A model generated the notes under the pieces. It was not told the origin of the DNA. It saw only the letters and a program-made list of their open reading frames with translations, and did not search any database. From the NCBI GenBank assembly GCA_012845835.1, contig JABAKD010000010.1, positions 9,543,599 to 9,607,598 of the forward strand: 64,000 bases of DNA, in the 5' to 3' direction. Numbering within the stretch: position 1 is the first letter of the stretch; the number at the start of each line of letters is the position of its first letter. This DNA is from Undaria pinnatifida (taxonomy: Eukaryota; Sar; Phaeophyceae; Laminariales; Alariaceae). The position numbers were made by a program, and so were the translations under genes. Shown piece after piece: positions 43,658 to 54,575 of this stretch.

Positions 43658-44338
43658 TTGACAAACTTCAACCCCGTGGGGTTGACAAGCCCCAACCCCG
43701 TTGGAGATAGCAGTATCTACCTCCTACGCACCCGCGGGCTGAGCGCTCCCTCCTCGCCGATCCCAGGGGCCGGTTTGAGTGGACTCGCGCCCCTCGCCGA
43801 AAGCACTGTCTTAGGTGGGCTCGTGCCCCGCACCGAAAGCACAGTTTTGGGTGGACTCGAACCCCTCGCTGCAAGCACTGTCTTTGGTGGGCTCGTGCCC
43901 CGCACTGAACATGCTACCTTGGGTGGGCTCCCTGTCACCTTTATCGCATTTCACGATTTTCGCACACACGAGCCACGTATAAGGATTGACGGCCTTTCTG
44001 CTTCCCCGGGGAGATTCGTCGCTCGTGTTTCTGCTTCCGTCGCCGCTGCCGAAAGCTGTACCGGCCGCGGGTCGATTTCGTCTGCCGCTGACACCGTTTT
44101 CGCTTCGGTTTTTGCCATACCCATCGAAGGCGGCACGGGCTCCGCAGAAGCCCTGGCTGCAGCGACGCCCATCGTACAGCCGACTTATCTATCCCGGAGT
44201 TCTACACAGGAGACGGCCCCCGCCGCGACCACCGGTTCGACTGTGTCCGTCTCCGCCTTGCTTGGCCCTCTAGCCCCTCCGTCGTCGACGATGCGCCGAC
44301 GAACAGCGACAGCAACGGGTAGTGCACCCCCGCTGTAG
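43658..44338 (+). pseudogene. Open stretch with GGL-(A/P)-(E/A)STVLGGL repeats between RNase H and integrase
   Basis: Open for 226 codons. Residues about 40-90 are five imperfect repeats of a 16-17-residue unit around ESTVLGGLVPRT. The remainder is Ser/Ala-rich. It appears to be the RNase H-integrase linker of the chromovirus, with the repeat expanded. Confidence 0.5.
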
Positions 44339-45729
44339 ATTATGGATTCGGGCCCGGCGGGGCGCCTCGGCCATCTTCCAGACGAGGTACAACCCCGCCG
44401 CGAGTCCCACGGCCGCGGCCGGCTCCGCCCGCCGCCGCGACCCCTGCTCTTGCCGATTCGCCGGTCTGCACGGTGCCACTACCGTCCGACCGCGATCACG
44501 CAGAGCCTATATGGGAACTCCTCTCTTACGGCTCGCGCCTTTTCCTGGTGACACGGCGACTGCACATACAAGGTCGGACGCCCTCGGCGACGCTGCTGAA
44601 TTCCGTCGCGCGTTATTCACATGTCGATTGGAAGCGAGAGCAGCACGCTGAGCCGACGTGCCACCCCATGATGCGTTACGTCTCTATCGGCCGGCCATCG
44701 GTCCTGCCGTCCGGCTTTTTGGCGTGCTACCCCTCGCTCAAGTGTCCATCCCTCTCAGACATCAAGGAGCTGGCGGATAAGGGTCGACTAAATACAACCG
44801 ACGACGACATCGTCCTACTCGTCCGAAACCCGACACTACCGTCAACAAGGTTTGACAAACCCAACTCTGTGGGGCGAGCTGCTTGCATGCTAAACGACGA
44901 GCCAGCTCGCATCTACGTTCCCCTGCTCATGCGCTCTTGGATCATGCAAGCTAGTCACTCGACGGCCTCATGTCACCTTGGCAACAGGCGCCCGTTGCGC
45001 ATGCTGGAGCGGTTTTATTGGTGGGTGGACATGACTGTGTGCACCCGGTGGTGGCTTCGTCACTGCTTGAAGTGCCAAGCGCGGAAAACCCCACGGCTGA
45101 CTGTCCGTTGGCCCATCATCTCAATGCCTCTACCGGAAGGTCCAGGTGTCGCCGTCAGTTGACTACTTCGGCCCCCTCCCGGTCATACCACGAGGCAACA
45201 CCTACATCGTGCTGTTCATCGATCGCTTCAGTCGTCGGGCCGACATGTTCCCCGTCACTGCCGCTGAGCTCACCGCGGAGGGTAGAGCCAATATCCTGGT
45301 GAACCGATATATCCCCTTGTGGGTGTGCCCGCGCACCATACTCTCGGACAACGGATTGCAGTTCTGCTCCAAGCTTTCACAAGCTGTACATCAGCTGTTG
45401 GGTGCACAAGCTTGCTACAAGCTCCTACCATCCCAACTGTAGCGGGGGCGTTGAGCGGGTAAACCACACTATGGCCCAAATGCTGGCTATGGTCGTCAAC
45501 GAGCGACAAGACGATCAGGACTTGCATCTGCCCCACGTAGAATTCGTTTACAACAATTCAGTCAGCGCGGCGACGGGTCTGGCGTCCAACGAGGTCCACA
45601 TGAGCAGACTCCCACGGCTCCCCCTGACGGTTTTCAACCGCACTGGAGTCGTGGGACACCAGAGTCTAGCCCGCGACCGCCTGGCCTATTGCGACTTGGT
45701 CACCGACCGATAAAAGCGCGCGAACGACA

Positions 45730-46800
45730 TTGTCCGCGCACACCACGCCCTCACCGTTTCTCGTGTTAACCGCAGAAACTCCGCCCTTGCCGACGCGCTT
45801 CGTCCAGCACCTAACTTGGGCATGGGTGTACAATTCTGCCTCTACAATCCACCAAGGTGTGAAGGCGAACACCGACGCCAAGGTACTCAAGGCCAAACTC
45901 GCGCTTAACTGGACGGGCCCGTACAAGATTCTGGCAGTCGGTCCCTGTTCCGCCACCGAGACCCCGGACGGTTCGCCGCTCGGGGGCAACCTCCTCTATT
46001 TGGGTCTCCCTTGCGACCTGCCCGGTTCGGACGCTCGTCGGCGTGTGGCGATAGAACGCTGTAAACCTTGCGCCAACCCCCACGACAGCGGCGATATGCC
46101 CAAATACCTACCGGCGGGGCTGACGCAGTACATGCTCAACATTTTTTCCAAGAAGTCCCCGCCGTACCACGTCACTCAAGACGACGTTTCGACTCCCCTC
46201 CAACGGCTGGAGGTGGAGCAGATCACCGGCCATCAGTCGGTACGGGAGCAAGGTGGCGTCATCGCGGTGCTATACAAGACGCATTGGGCGGGGCTCTCCG
46301 AACCTTCCTGGGAGCGGAAAATGGACCTCCACCTCTCCCGCTCCCACAACTTGCGTTATTGGGCCGGAACCCCGGAGCAGCACCGCCAAACCAACCACCT
46401 CTACCGCCGAATGCGGATCGGGGCGGCACAGCGCGAGCTCTCCCGCAACAACGGGGAACGTTTCCAAGCGCCGGGCTACGCCTGTGTTCCCCGCACCGAT
46501 TGGCTCCGTCGTTACCACGACACAGTACTCCCTAAGGGAGCCCACTTTTGGTACAGGGGAGACGAAGGATTATGGTGGCTTGGAAAAATCAGCACAAGCA
46601 CTACCGAGGACAAGGTATACCTGGTCTGCTTTCTGGCCGACCCGGGACCGATTAAACTTCCTTTTCCCCCGGCGCGCTACACGACTTTGACGGGAGCCGT
46701 ACGAGGCTCTTGGTGCCTGCAATCACACATCGCCAGTGCGTTTCCTCGGAGAATCCAACGTAACGTAGACGAATCTCGATGCGCGGCCGTGGCCAGTTGA
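45730..46800 (+). pseudogene. Chromovirus integrase C-terminus: GPY/F, chromodomain and Tudor-like domain
   Basis: The best preserved part of the element, one open frame of 356 codons. It starts inside the broken integrase, so the first about 30 residues may be out of the ancestral frame. NWTGPYKIL marks the GPY/F module. A chromodomain spans about residues 155-215 (LEVEQITGH, VLYKTHWAGLSEPSWERKMDL, RYWAG), which in this family targets integration to modified histones. A further conserved-looking domain follows (HFWYRGDEGLWWLGKIS, VYLVCFLADPG), with the spacing of aromatic residues seen in small beta-barrel readers. The last call is inference from composition and spacing. Confidence 0.7.
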
Positions 46801-48040
46801 CTTTCAAGCCGCCATCGCTCCTCGATAGTTCTCCATTTTTTGGGGTCATGAGGTTTGCGTCTTTGTCTTTGGGTTGTTCGTAATGTCCTGAGAGTCTTTG
46901 TTGGGTTTTGGGGCGATTCTTTCTATTTTTTTTCCTTGTCCTGCCGAACCCCCTGCTCAGTGCCGGGCTGTGCGCCATCTTTTATCTTTTATGTGTTGTA
47001 TTTGTTCTACTTCGTTTTTTCGACTAAACACTTTCCCCCCCTGGCGGAGCTGAAGGTGTTGCCACCTTCCATCCCGGGTAATTGTCGTTTCCTCGTCTAA
47101 CCCCCCGCCATGCCGATCGCCCGCGGGAGGTTTTTCGCATGACTTCTCCCTTGTGTTAGCGCATGTGTTCCCCTCCATATCGACGAGGGCTCACCTCGCC
47201 ATAGCACATTTTCTGTTATTGGTTTGCCGTAGAGCCTTTCCTGCCCCCCCCCGCCACACCGGCGGTATGCTGCAGGTTCTAGAGCCTTTTCTGCCCCCCC
47301 CCCCGCCACACCGGCGGCACGCGGCAGTTTTTTTATGGTTGACTTTTGCCTTGTTGTAGGGTCTGCGTTTCCTTAAACTGGTTTCCTTCGCGTGTTCCTG
47401 GCTCCATAGTCAGACTAGTAGAGGTGTGGGAGAGGGTTTTGAGGAGCCGCATCTTCGATTCATGGTCTAGTTCGTAGAACCGGAGTTTCCCCGAATCTCC
47501 CAAATTTCGACATATATATGCGACTCATCAGGGTGGGCTGGTGTTAAGATACGGCCTCTCGAAAGGCCTCTAATTATCCAAATTTGATATTGTTTGGATG
47601 GGTTTCGTATGATAAGGTTGGCGTTTTATATTCGGGAAAGTTAGGAAATAGATCAGAGTCACGTGCCTCCGATCTCAGAAGTCATCCGGGGCTCTGGTGG
47701 AATCGAATAAAGCTACGTCTCTACGAAGGCAAAGAAAGTGAGTACTCTCCGAGGACCTGCTCAATTAGCAGGCCTGCAGGGGGGACTCTGTGTCCTCGCC
47801 CAAATAAGCTTACAGGGTGCTTTCACGTTGTTGAAATCGGACGCGTCCCCTCAATAAGTAATATCCGGAGTGTCTCTACCATGACGACTGCTGACAGTGC
47901 CGTGTGTATTTCCTACTTAGAGACTAATATTATTTACTGGTGGTAGTATTTTTTCGTTTCGGACTACGCGCATAGCGGACAAGGTCGTGTTTAGTATTTG
48001 TCATTTCCGACTGAAAGTCCAACTTCAGGAAAAAAATAGG
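46801..48040. other. 3' flank of the chromovirus and intergenic repeats
   Basis: Contains a 50-base duplication GAGCCTTT(T/C)CTGCCCCCCCC...CACACCGGCGG at 47231-47326 and element E (47541-47785). No gene. Confidence 0.65.
47541..47785 (-). repeat. Dispersed element E, short copy
   Basis: Inverted and internally deleted relative to 32030-32845: both ends are present, the two 115-base internal repeats are not. Confidence 0.8.
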
Positions 48041-48049
48041 CGCAGACAC

Positions 48050-48424
48050 TCTTGTTAAGGGTATTAGTGGGGTATTAGTCCGTTTGACCACTTGCAAAAA
48101 TTTAACCAATAGCTTACCCAAACTAAGCCTTATAACACTCCCCCGCTGAAACGGCGGGATAGCAGGTCGGCCGGATATACGGGCGGACCTGTCAATATCT
48201 AAGCTGTTTCATTTCCTGGGTATACCGGGGAGAGTATTTCAAGTTCGACATGGGGAAAGTCTGAAAGTGTTTACTATGGTGGATGTGGGACTCAAACCCA
48301 CGATAAAAAAAACATGGTCTGTCGGCGACGCCATTTGTTAAGGTAGTAGTGGGGTATTAGTCCGATTGACCACTTGCGAAAGGTTAACCAATAGCTTACC
48401 CATAACTAAGCCTTAAAACACTAT
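48050..48424 (+). repeat. Direct repeat pair of about 88 bases
   Basis: TTGTTAAGG(G)TA, GTGGGGTATTAGTCCG, TTGACCACTTGC, AACCAATAGCTTACCC and AACTAAGCCTTA occur at 48050-48136 and 48337-48424. A tRNA-T-arm-like GTGGGTTTGAGTCCCAC lies between them on the minus strand (48289-48310). Confidence 0.85.
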
Positions 48425-48589
48425 AGCATCTTCTTTCAGGATGTACTACTGCACCAAAAAATAAGTAATCTGTCAAATATAGATGAATGGACACATACAA
48501 ACAAGAAAATCCCGGAAAAAGATCCGATAGGAGTAGTATTAATAATAACATACTCGGAGTAGTAAATAATATACCTTTGCAACATTTTT

Positions 48590-48775
48590 TTCTTCTTCAT
48601 CCCATTTATTATCCTCGCACCACTCTCGCACTCCCTACCAGTAGTAACTCAGATCCGGGGTCACATAGCGGGCCCTCCTCCTCCCTCCGCACTACGGTAG
48701 ACGTGCATTCATTCTTATCGCGAGAAGAGACCAGCGTTTTCTTCCCTCGTCGACTCGCGTCGAATTGTACCTACC
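48590..48775 (+). repeat. Dispersed element M1, copy 3
   Basis: AACTCAGATCCGGGGTCAC, CGCACTACGGTAGACGTG, TCTTATCGCGAGAAGAG and TTCCCTCGTCGACTCGCGTC match copies 1 and 2. Confidence 0.8.
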
Positions 48776-48843
48776 CACGCTGCTAGGCGCTCTCAGCAGT
48801 TGGTCTCTCTTCTTTTTGCTTTTTTGTAAATAAAGTCAAATCT

Positions 48844-48925
48844 CATCATGGTGGGAATCGAACTCAAAGACAAACAGACGCTAGTAGTATTCGAGGGTGA
48901 AACCACTAGACCACCGGGGCGACCG
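48844..48925 (-). repeat. tRNA-derived SINE-like sequence
   Basis: On the minus strand GGTCGCCCCGGTGGTCTAGTGG gives a perfect internal box A (TGGTCTAGTGG) and, 36 bases later, AGTTCGATTCC is one base off box B. The 5' and 3' ends do not pair as an acceptor stem, so this is not a functional tRNA gene. A-rich sequence follows. Confidence 0.6.
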
Positions 48926-49244
48926 GCTGACAATTCAATAAAACAAAACCAGGACATGCCAAGATCCAAGAATAGCTCGGGCGTATACCGCCCAAAATGA
49001 AAAAAAAACAAAGAAAAAAAAGGCGCACTTCTCGCTTGTCTCGCTCAGCGTCTATCCGAGCTCACTTCGAGGTGCGGAACGGATACGGCAGGAGGAGGGG
49101 CGTTGGAGCCGCCCCCCGAAGACGACGCTCGAACCAAGCTATTTGACCGAGAATTCCAGTTCCGAGGATCGCATACTGAGGCCGAGACGAAAAACACTCC
49201 TCACCGAATCCCCCCGCAAAAAGAATGATAATATAGGTGTCTTC

Positions 49245-50060
49245 TTGCTGCAACCGTCAGATTCGTCCCCTTCAAGGGTTTATAGTTTCCGCGCACATAC
49301 TGAAATGCTCGCCCCCCCGCCCCCTCCCCCCCCCGATCCCTCTTGTTTAAACGCACCACCTGAAATCAAAATCTGCCAGAGAAGTAAACACTACCAGCCA
49401 GCTGATATCATATCATTATCCATCTAGCCATCCATGCCGTAGCTCCAACTCAACTCTCCCCCCCCCCCCTTTGTTCCCCGCCCAGTTCGTTCAAACGCCC
49501 CACTTACAATCGAAATCGGCCAGAGTAATAAACACTAGTAAGCCATTGATATCACGTCATTCTCTTTCTAGCCATCCATGACGTAGCTTTCATTCACCCC
49601 CCCTCCCCCCCTCCAACGCCCCCTCCTTCCCCACATCCCGCACGATCGCCTAGACCCAGCACCGCGCGTATTGTAGGCCCCTACATGTATGATTAATACG
49701 CGCGATCGGAGGATCACACACAATGTTGCGAACATCAGTGTCGACCAAATCCTTGATTTTAATATTATATGTGACCTAATCCTCTTGAAAACCCTTCCCC
49801 CCCCCCCCCCCCAACCCCCCCGCCTTTTTTTTTTTTTTTTTTTTTTTTTTTCCCTCGCTTCCTCTTGCTTAAACGCCCCACCTACTATCGAAATCCGCCA
49901 GAGTAATAAACACTTCCACGCCCTGGATATCGCCTCGTTATCGTTTCAGAGCCGTCCATGCCGCTGCTGCAATTCCCACCCACCCCCGTCCCCAACGCCC
50001 CCTCCTTCACCCACCACCCGCACCATCGCCTAGACCTAGCACATCGCGTATAGCCAACCC
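49245..50060 (+). repeat. Repeat module A, three consecutive copies
   Basis: Copies at about 49245-49440, 49460-49660 and 49765-50060, each with a poly-C (and poly-T) tract and the AGAGTAATAAACACT or AGAAGTAAACACT core. A degenerate module C (49690-49760) separates the second and third. Confidence 0.8.
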
Positions 50061-50064
50061 CTAC

Positions 50065-50565
50065 ATCTATGCGACCTAAAGCCCTCCCCCCCCGCCCCCG
50101 CCCCCCCCCCCGCCACATTCCTCCCCCTCCCCCACAAGAAATATTTATAGTTTCCACGCACAAATAGACCTGCCCCACCCGTCCCCTCCCCCCCCCCTTC
50201 CCCCCTCCCGCCCCCCTTTTGATCAAAATCAGGCCCCCACGTCCTTCAAAACTCCGCCCTCCCCTCACCGGATATTCGACTTACAGGATTCACTCGATAA
50301 ACTGATGCATTTCCTTCCACAGCTGTCAGATTTTGTTCCCCGCAGAAACGGGTTTTATAGTTTCCGCGCACAGACTGCCTAACATCACCCTATTGACCCT
50401 GATAGCTACACTGTAGCTGCAAGGGGAGTCGCCGACCTATATCCTTAATGAGGACACACAACCCGTAATACGCGCGATCGGAGTACCACACAAAGCTTGC
50501 AAAGATGAGTTTCGACAAAATATTCGATCTCACAGCTGGAGTGTAGTTTTATTTTTATAATATAT
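50065..50565 (+). repeat. Modular repeat B-C, copy 2
   Basis: Poly-C tracts, module B from about 50150, then module C ending GGAGTGTAGTTTTATTTTTATAATA. Compact version without the insertion seen in copy 1. Confidence 0.85.
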
Positions 50566-51151
50566 ACTCCGTATATGTTCGGTGTGGTAAGTAAGACGTA
50601 GTGGTGGAAACGGTGTATCAACACTCCTACCCCGTATAATATATAAACATGTAAATGACAGTAGTACTGTATGTAGTAGTAGTACGAGCAGAAAATATTA
50701 ACATATTAATAAACCTGGACCTGTCAGTGGTGGTGGTGCTCTTCTTCTTGTTGCCTTTTTATTTTTTTTTGACCCGCTTCTTCCTTCTTCGTATTATTAC
50801 ATATAGTAGCTGCTAGCAGTAGCAGAGTGTTGGTACGTGGATAACGTAAGATTGATGATAATAAGTGAGGAGGATCGATGCGGATCACAACGAATGTTGC
50901 GAAAAAAATGCTATTTAGTATTATGATGAGGCGATCCACAACCAAAAAAAGTAGTGAGTACCCGCATGCGGTTTGGACTACATGCTTCGTGCGGTTTGGC
51001 CCACATCTATCTACTATGTAGTATGTAGTATACGCTTTTGCACCACCAAGCTCTCTATATGTCAGAAAGCCAATAAAAATAATGCATCGGCAGGGGGGCC
51101 GTACGTAGTCGAATGACCATAGACCCTCCTTGCATCCCCATATATATACTA

Positions 51152-51243
51152 ATGATCGGTCGCCCCCGGTGGCGCATTAGGTTATTATCCTCGAGTCTGG
51201 CATTATAGGTCAGTTTCGTGAGGTCGAATCCTCCCGAGTGCAT
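51152..51243 (+). repeat. tRNA-derived SINE-like sequence, plus strand
   Basis: Starts GGTCGCCCCCGGTGG, the same head as the element at 48925, and carries AGGTCGAATCC as a box-B-like segment about 70 bases in. The box A is degenerate and the ends do not pair. Confidence 0.5.
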
Positions 51244-51264
51244 ACTCGAGTCTCGTATAAATTC

Positions 51265-51460
51265 GTGGGGACTTTAGCTTGTGCACAAATTGACTTGCGA
51301 AAAGCGCGAGAGCGTGTGTTAGCAACACTCGATGAAAAATCGACGAGCAGTGGGATGTGCTGAACCCTATCTATGGGCGATAAAAATTGAAGGCAAGAAC
51401 CGGGGGAAGGGATGACACACCACCTGTGACCCCGGCTTGTTTGTCCAGAAGCTGGAAGAA
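51265..51460 (-). repeat. Dispersed element M2, copy 2
   Basis: Reverse-oriented partner of 14335-14530, with high identity through the CAAATTGACTTGCG, GCGCGAGAGCGTG and GTTAGCAACACTCGATGAAAA blocks. Confidence 0.82.
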
Positions 51461-51774
51461 ATTAGATGTGTGCGAAAAAAAAAAAATATATATATATAGT
51501 CTATACTATGCCGGGACGGAGCACGTCGGGTTTTTCACCAACCAGGCAGAGACATTGCTTGCACCAAGAATGCATCATCGGCAGGGGGGGGATAAAAAAA
51601 GGACGGCGCTTGCTGGAAATCAAGCCCACATTCTTCGTTTGATAAAACTCACCAGGCGGGGCATTCATTACTACTTCTAGCTGTGTGTGGTGTTGTTGCG
51701 CTAACACAAAACCTTCCTCGTCGAAAATACCATTACGTGCAAATAATATTACTGTACGAACTACATTATATGTC

Positions 51775-52222
51775 CCCTTCAAGGGTTTATAGCTGCTGCT
51801 GCTGCACAGATTGAGTTGCCCCCCCCCTCTACTACCCCGCCCCCGCCCGCTCCCGGCTCCCACGCTTTAAATAATCTCCGCCCTCCCCTCACCGGTTGTA
51901 CGACTTACAGGATATACTTGATAAACTGATGATGCCTTTCCTTCCACAGCTGTCAGATTTTGTCCCCCTCAGAAGCTGGTTTTATAGTTTCCGGGCACAG
52001 ATTGATTTACATCACCCTGTTGACCCTGGTACAAGCTACTTTGTAGTTCCAAGGGGAGTCGCCGACCTATATCCTTGTTAATGAGGACACACCCTCAGCA
52101 ATACGCGCGATGGGAGTATCACACACAACAGCTTGCAAAGATGAGTTTCGACGAAATCTTCCTTGAAACCTTCGATCTCACCGCTGGTCCAATGGAGTGT
52201 ATTTTCATTTTTGTTTTTATAA
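51775..52222 (+). repeat. Modular repeat B-C, copy 3
   Basis: TCAAGGGTTTATAG, poly-C tract, module B (GTTGTACGACTTACAGGATA onward) and module C with small insertions such as CTTGAAAC within the ATCTTCGATCTC block. Confidence 0.83.
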
Positions 52223-53450
52223 TATAGTACTACTGTTAATACCGCTTGCTGCTCGTTTGCACAATAACCGTCGACGGAAAGTTGCGCGTTGCGCGTGGCG
52301 GGAGTCATATCAATTTTTTGTACGTCGTATCTAGTCATATGATACGTCGTCACTTTTTTTTTTGTTTTTCAATCAGCCGCGGGCGAAACATGTCACACGT
52401 CGGGCCTATCACATACCTGGTATCACCGATTCCTACATCATTATCTAGATATTTTAGGGAATGTCTGTACGAGTATAGTCCAGCTCGTGTTGCCGGGTGG
52501 GAGCCGTACGATCTCTACTACCTGTCCGCGGTGTGAAATTCTTCATAATAGGATGTTCAACGGCGTCTAAACAAGCGCACCTTCGCGCGTATATTCACGC
52601 GCCTTTCGCAAAAAAAGTTTGTATCAGTCTTGTAAACGCATTAGACTACGCATGTGATCAATTGACAAGCGGTTTTGTGGCGAACATTTACTACGCATGT
52701 ACCGGTATATATCGCTAAATACGCGAAAAACGCCTCCCGGCTTACATTATTGCGCTTCGCGCAACAGACGCCGGAGGCCTAATTACTGTCCAGGAACCTA
52801 AATGTTATGGGATAGTTGTAGAAGAGTTAATCGAAACGTCCGAGATGAATGTACGCCTCCCGTGCGTGCGCCCAACCTCAACACTGCGCGGTTTACGGCA
52901 GAGGGAGGAGGTGGAATGCAGAAGAAGCGGAATCGAGTACGACAGCCAGCAGCTCCCTACGTGCGTGGCAATTTCCCGTTTCTTGTTGCTATGCTACCGC
53001 CGTGTTCGCCGTATATGTGTCACTCGTTGACGATGCCAACGTAACAGTCAGCTACGGCAGCAGCGTTAGTAGCACTACTATTGATAGCAGTAACGACACG
53101 GTAGTGGTCAAGTAGGCAGCGTTTTCCATCGAAACGGGCGAGGCTTAGTAGTTTAACTTGTAAGGGAACCGATTCCGTTTTGCTCGCCTCCATTTACGGC
53201 GCGGTGGCGATTCCACCCCAGGGTCCCACCAATATGCGGCGTGCCTGCGAAGCGCCGCTCGGGACCAGAACGCATGCGTTCAAGCTTCGCCAAATGCACT
53301 CTTGCTGCGCAACAACTTTAGTATTGATCAGGACGCGACGCTGTACACACAGCTGGAACGAACGCATTGCCGGAACGAATTTACTCTAGATACTTCGGTC
53401 GAACGTTTTTTTGGGGGGGGTTGGTGTCTATTCGGGAGACCCGTGAGCAG
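52223..53450. other. Intergenic, no gene recognised
   Basis: Short open frames only, without family resemblance. One TACCTGGTA site at 52414-52422. This is the 3' flank of the minus-strand gene that ends at 53451. Confidence 0.6.
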
Positions 53451-54575
53451 TCACGGCATCGCCACCGGCGCCGTTCCCACCGCCGTCCCTGCTACCCCCA
53501 CCGCCCCCGCCCCCCCACGCACCCCTGTTGCAGCCAGCTTCCTCTCGAGCACTTCTGTGCGCACGTGGTCCAGCACGATGGAGCGCTTCATGCGCTCCCA
53601 CAGCACCTGCTTCCGCATCTCGGCCCCAAGGGTCGCGGGCTTCCACTTCCGCTGCCTCGACTGATGGTGCTCCCTCCCCTCAGCCCAGCAGCGCTTCATG
53701 GTGACGGTCTGCATGAACATCAGGTCGACCACCTTGGCCGCCAAGACTTCAGCGCCGCCTTCGGCGATCGCCGAGACGATGTACTCGTGGGTCGCCCCGA
53801 CCTCTGCCCCACCGACCCCAACCCCGCCCCCCCCGATGGCGCCGGAACGCCCATTCCAAGCGCCGAGCGCGGAACTATGGCCAACGACGCGGCCGCGGTT
53901 GCCATCAGATCTGCCAATTCCGACGCCTTTGGCTCCCGCCGTCCCTGCTCCTGCGAATGCTGCCGCCATGAAGCCTGCCTCGCCCACGAAGTCTTTTCGT
54001 CCCAGTACCCCGACGTCGAAGTGGCATAGCGATGGGAGAGTCGCCGCCGTCGCCGCCGTTGCCGCCGTTGCTGCCGTCGTTGCTGCCGTTGCCTCTGCCG
54101 CTGCTGCCACTGCCGCCGCTTCTTCCGCTGCCGCCGCTGCTGCTGCCACCATCTCTGACTCCGCTCGTGCCTCCTCGACTTTCTCTTCCTCCGGCGATGG
54201 CTTCTCCTCCGCTTTTTCCTCGCGACCGATGCTTACATCTTCTTCTAAATCTACTACTACACCACCATGCGGCGCCCCCGGGTTGTTGGCGCTGCTGTCA
54301 TGTCGTTGCCGTTGCGTTGGAGGTGTCACTCCGACCTTTGAGCGGTCCAATCGTCGCGGAGTAGTGTCGCTGTCCTTCGCGGTCTCCGGTCGTGGGACGA
54401 AAGCTTTGAGGAGGCGGAAGTGGCCTCGCTGGACGAGGTAGAGGTGGTCCACTCGATGGCCCTCCCGACAAAGAATGTCTCCGTCATGGAGCGTGGCCAC
54501 GTGAAAGATCGATGTCAGCCGGTCTAGGTCCCTTTCCCCGAGACCCTTGAAGAGTGGAATGGTTTTGAAAAACGT
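53451..54575 (-). CDS. CNB-domain gene exon 5: CNB domain 2 and C-terminus
   Basis: Residues 415-788 and TGA. CNB domain 2 begins at once (TFFKTIPLFKGLG). A long insertion contains PSPEEEKVEEARAE and an Ala/Thr repeat; DFVGEAGF then restores the fold with the expected Gly-Glu, and a further Gly-rich loop precedes YIVSAIAEGGAEVLAAKVVD. The tail is helical and basic (MKRCWAEGREHH, MRKQVLWERMKRSIV), ending in a Gly/Ala stretch. Acceptor GCTCAG. Confidence 0.83.
   Translation of the reverse strand, partial: TFFKTIPLFKGLGERDLDRLTSIFHVATLHDGDILCREGHRVDHLYLVQRGHFRLLKAFVPRPETAKDSDTTPRRLDRSKVGVTPPTQRQRHDSSANNPGAPHGGVVVDLEEDVSIGREEKAEEKPSPEEEKVEEARAESEMVAAAAAAAEEAAAVAAAAEATAATTAATAATAATAATLPSLCHFDVGVLGRKDFVGEAGFMAAAFAGAGTAGAKGVGIGRSDGNRGRVVGHSSALGAWNGRSGAIGGGGVGVGGAEVGATHEYIVSAIAEGGAEVLAAKVVDLMFMQTVTMKRCWAEGREHHQSRQRKWKPATLGAEMRKQVLWERMKRSIVLDHVRTEVLERKLAATGVRGGAGAVGVAGTAVGTAPVAMP

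Larger units (their letters stand above)
43300..46800 (+). pseudogene. Degenerate Ty3/gypsy chromovirus: RNase H tail, integrase, chromodomain
   Basis: A pol remnant with several frameshifts and stops. The RNase H end lies at 43340-43660 (ISRATLDSERHWTPLDL, then after a frame change RVQR*LEFITAFDCTLEY, where the stop replaces an expected Trp). A linker with GGLVPRTESTVL-type repeats follows (43760-43935). The integrase zinc finger is at 44945-45095 (HSTASCHL, LRHCLKCQA), the core at 45150-45700 with catalytic D, D and E segments (VDYFGP, SDNGLQF, CSGGVERVNH) split over two frames, and a stop at 45711. The GPY/F module (NWTGPYKIL) lies near 45910. Reverse transcriptase and gag are not recognisable upstream. 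No LTR was identified. Confidence 0.82.

Noticed and set aside
48844-48925. A functional tRNA gene
   Set aside because: Pol III boxes are present, but the acceptor stem does not pair and no convincing anticodon arm forms.
53698-54441. A 247-codon plus-strand frame, Ala/Pro/Ser-rich
   Set aside because: Antisense shadow of exon 5 of the CNB-domain gene, whose minus-strand frame shows domain motifs.
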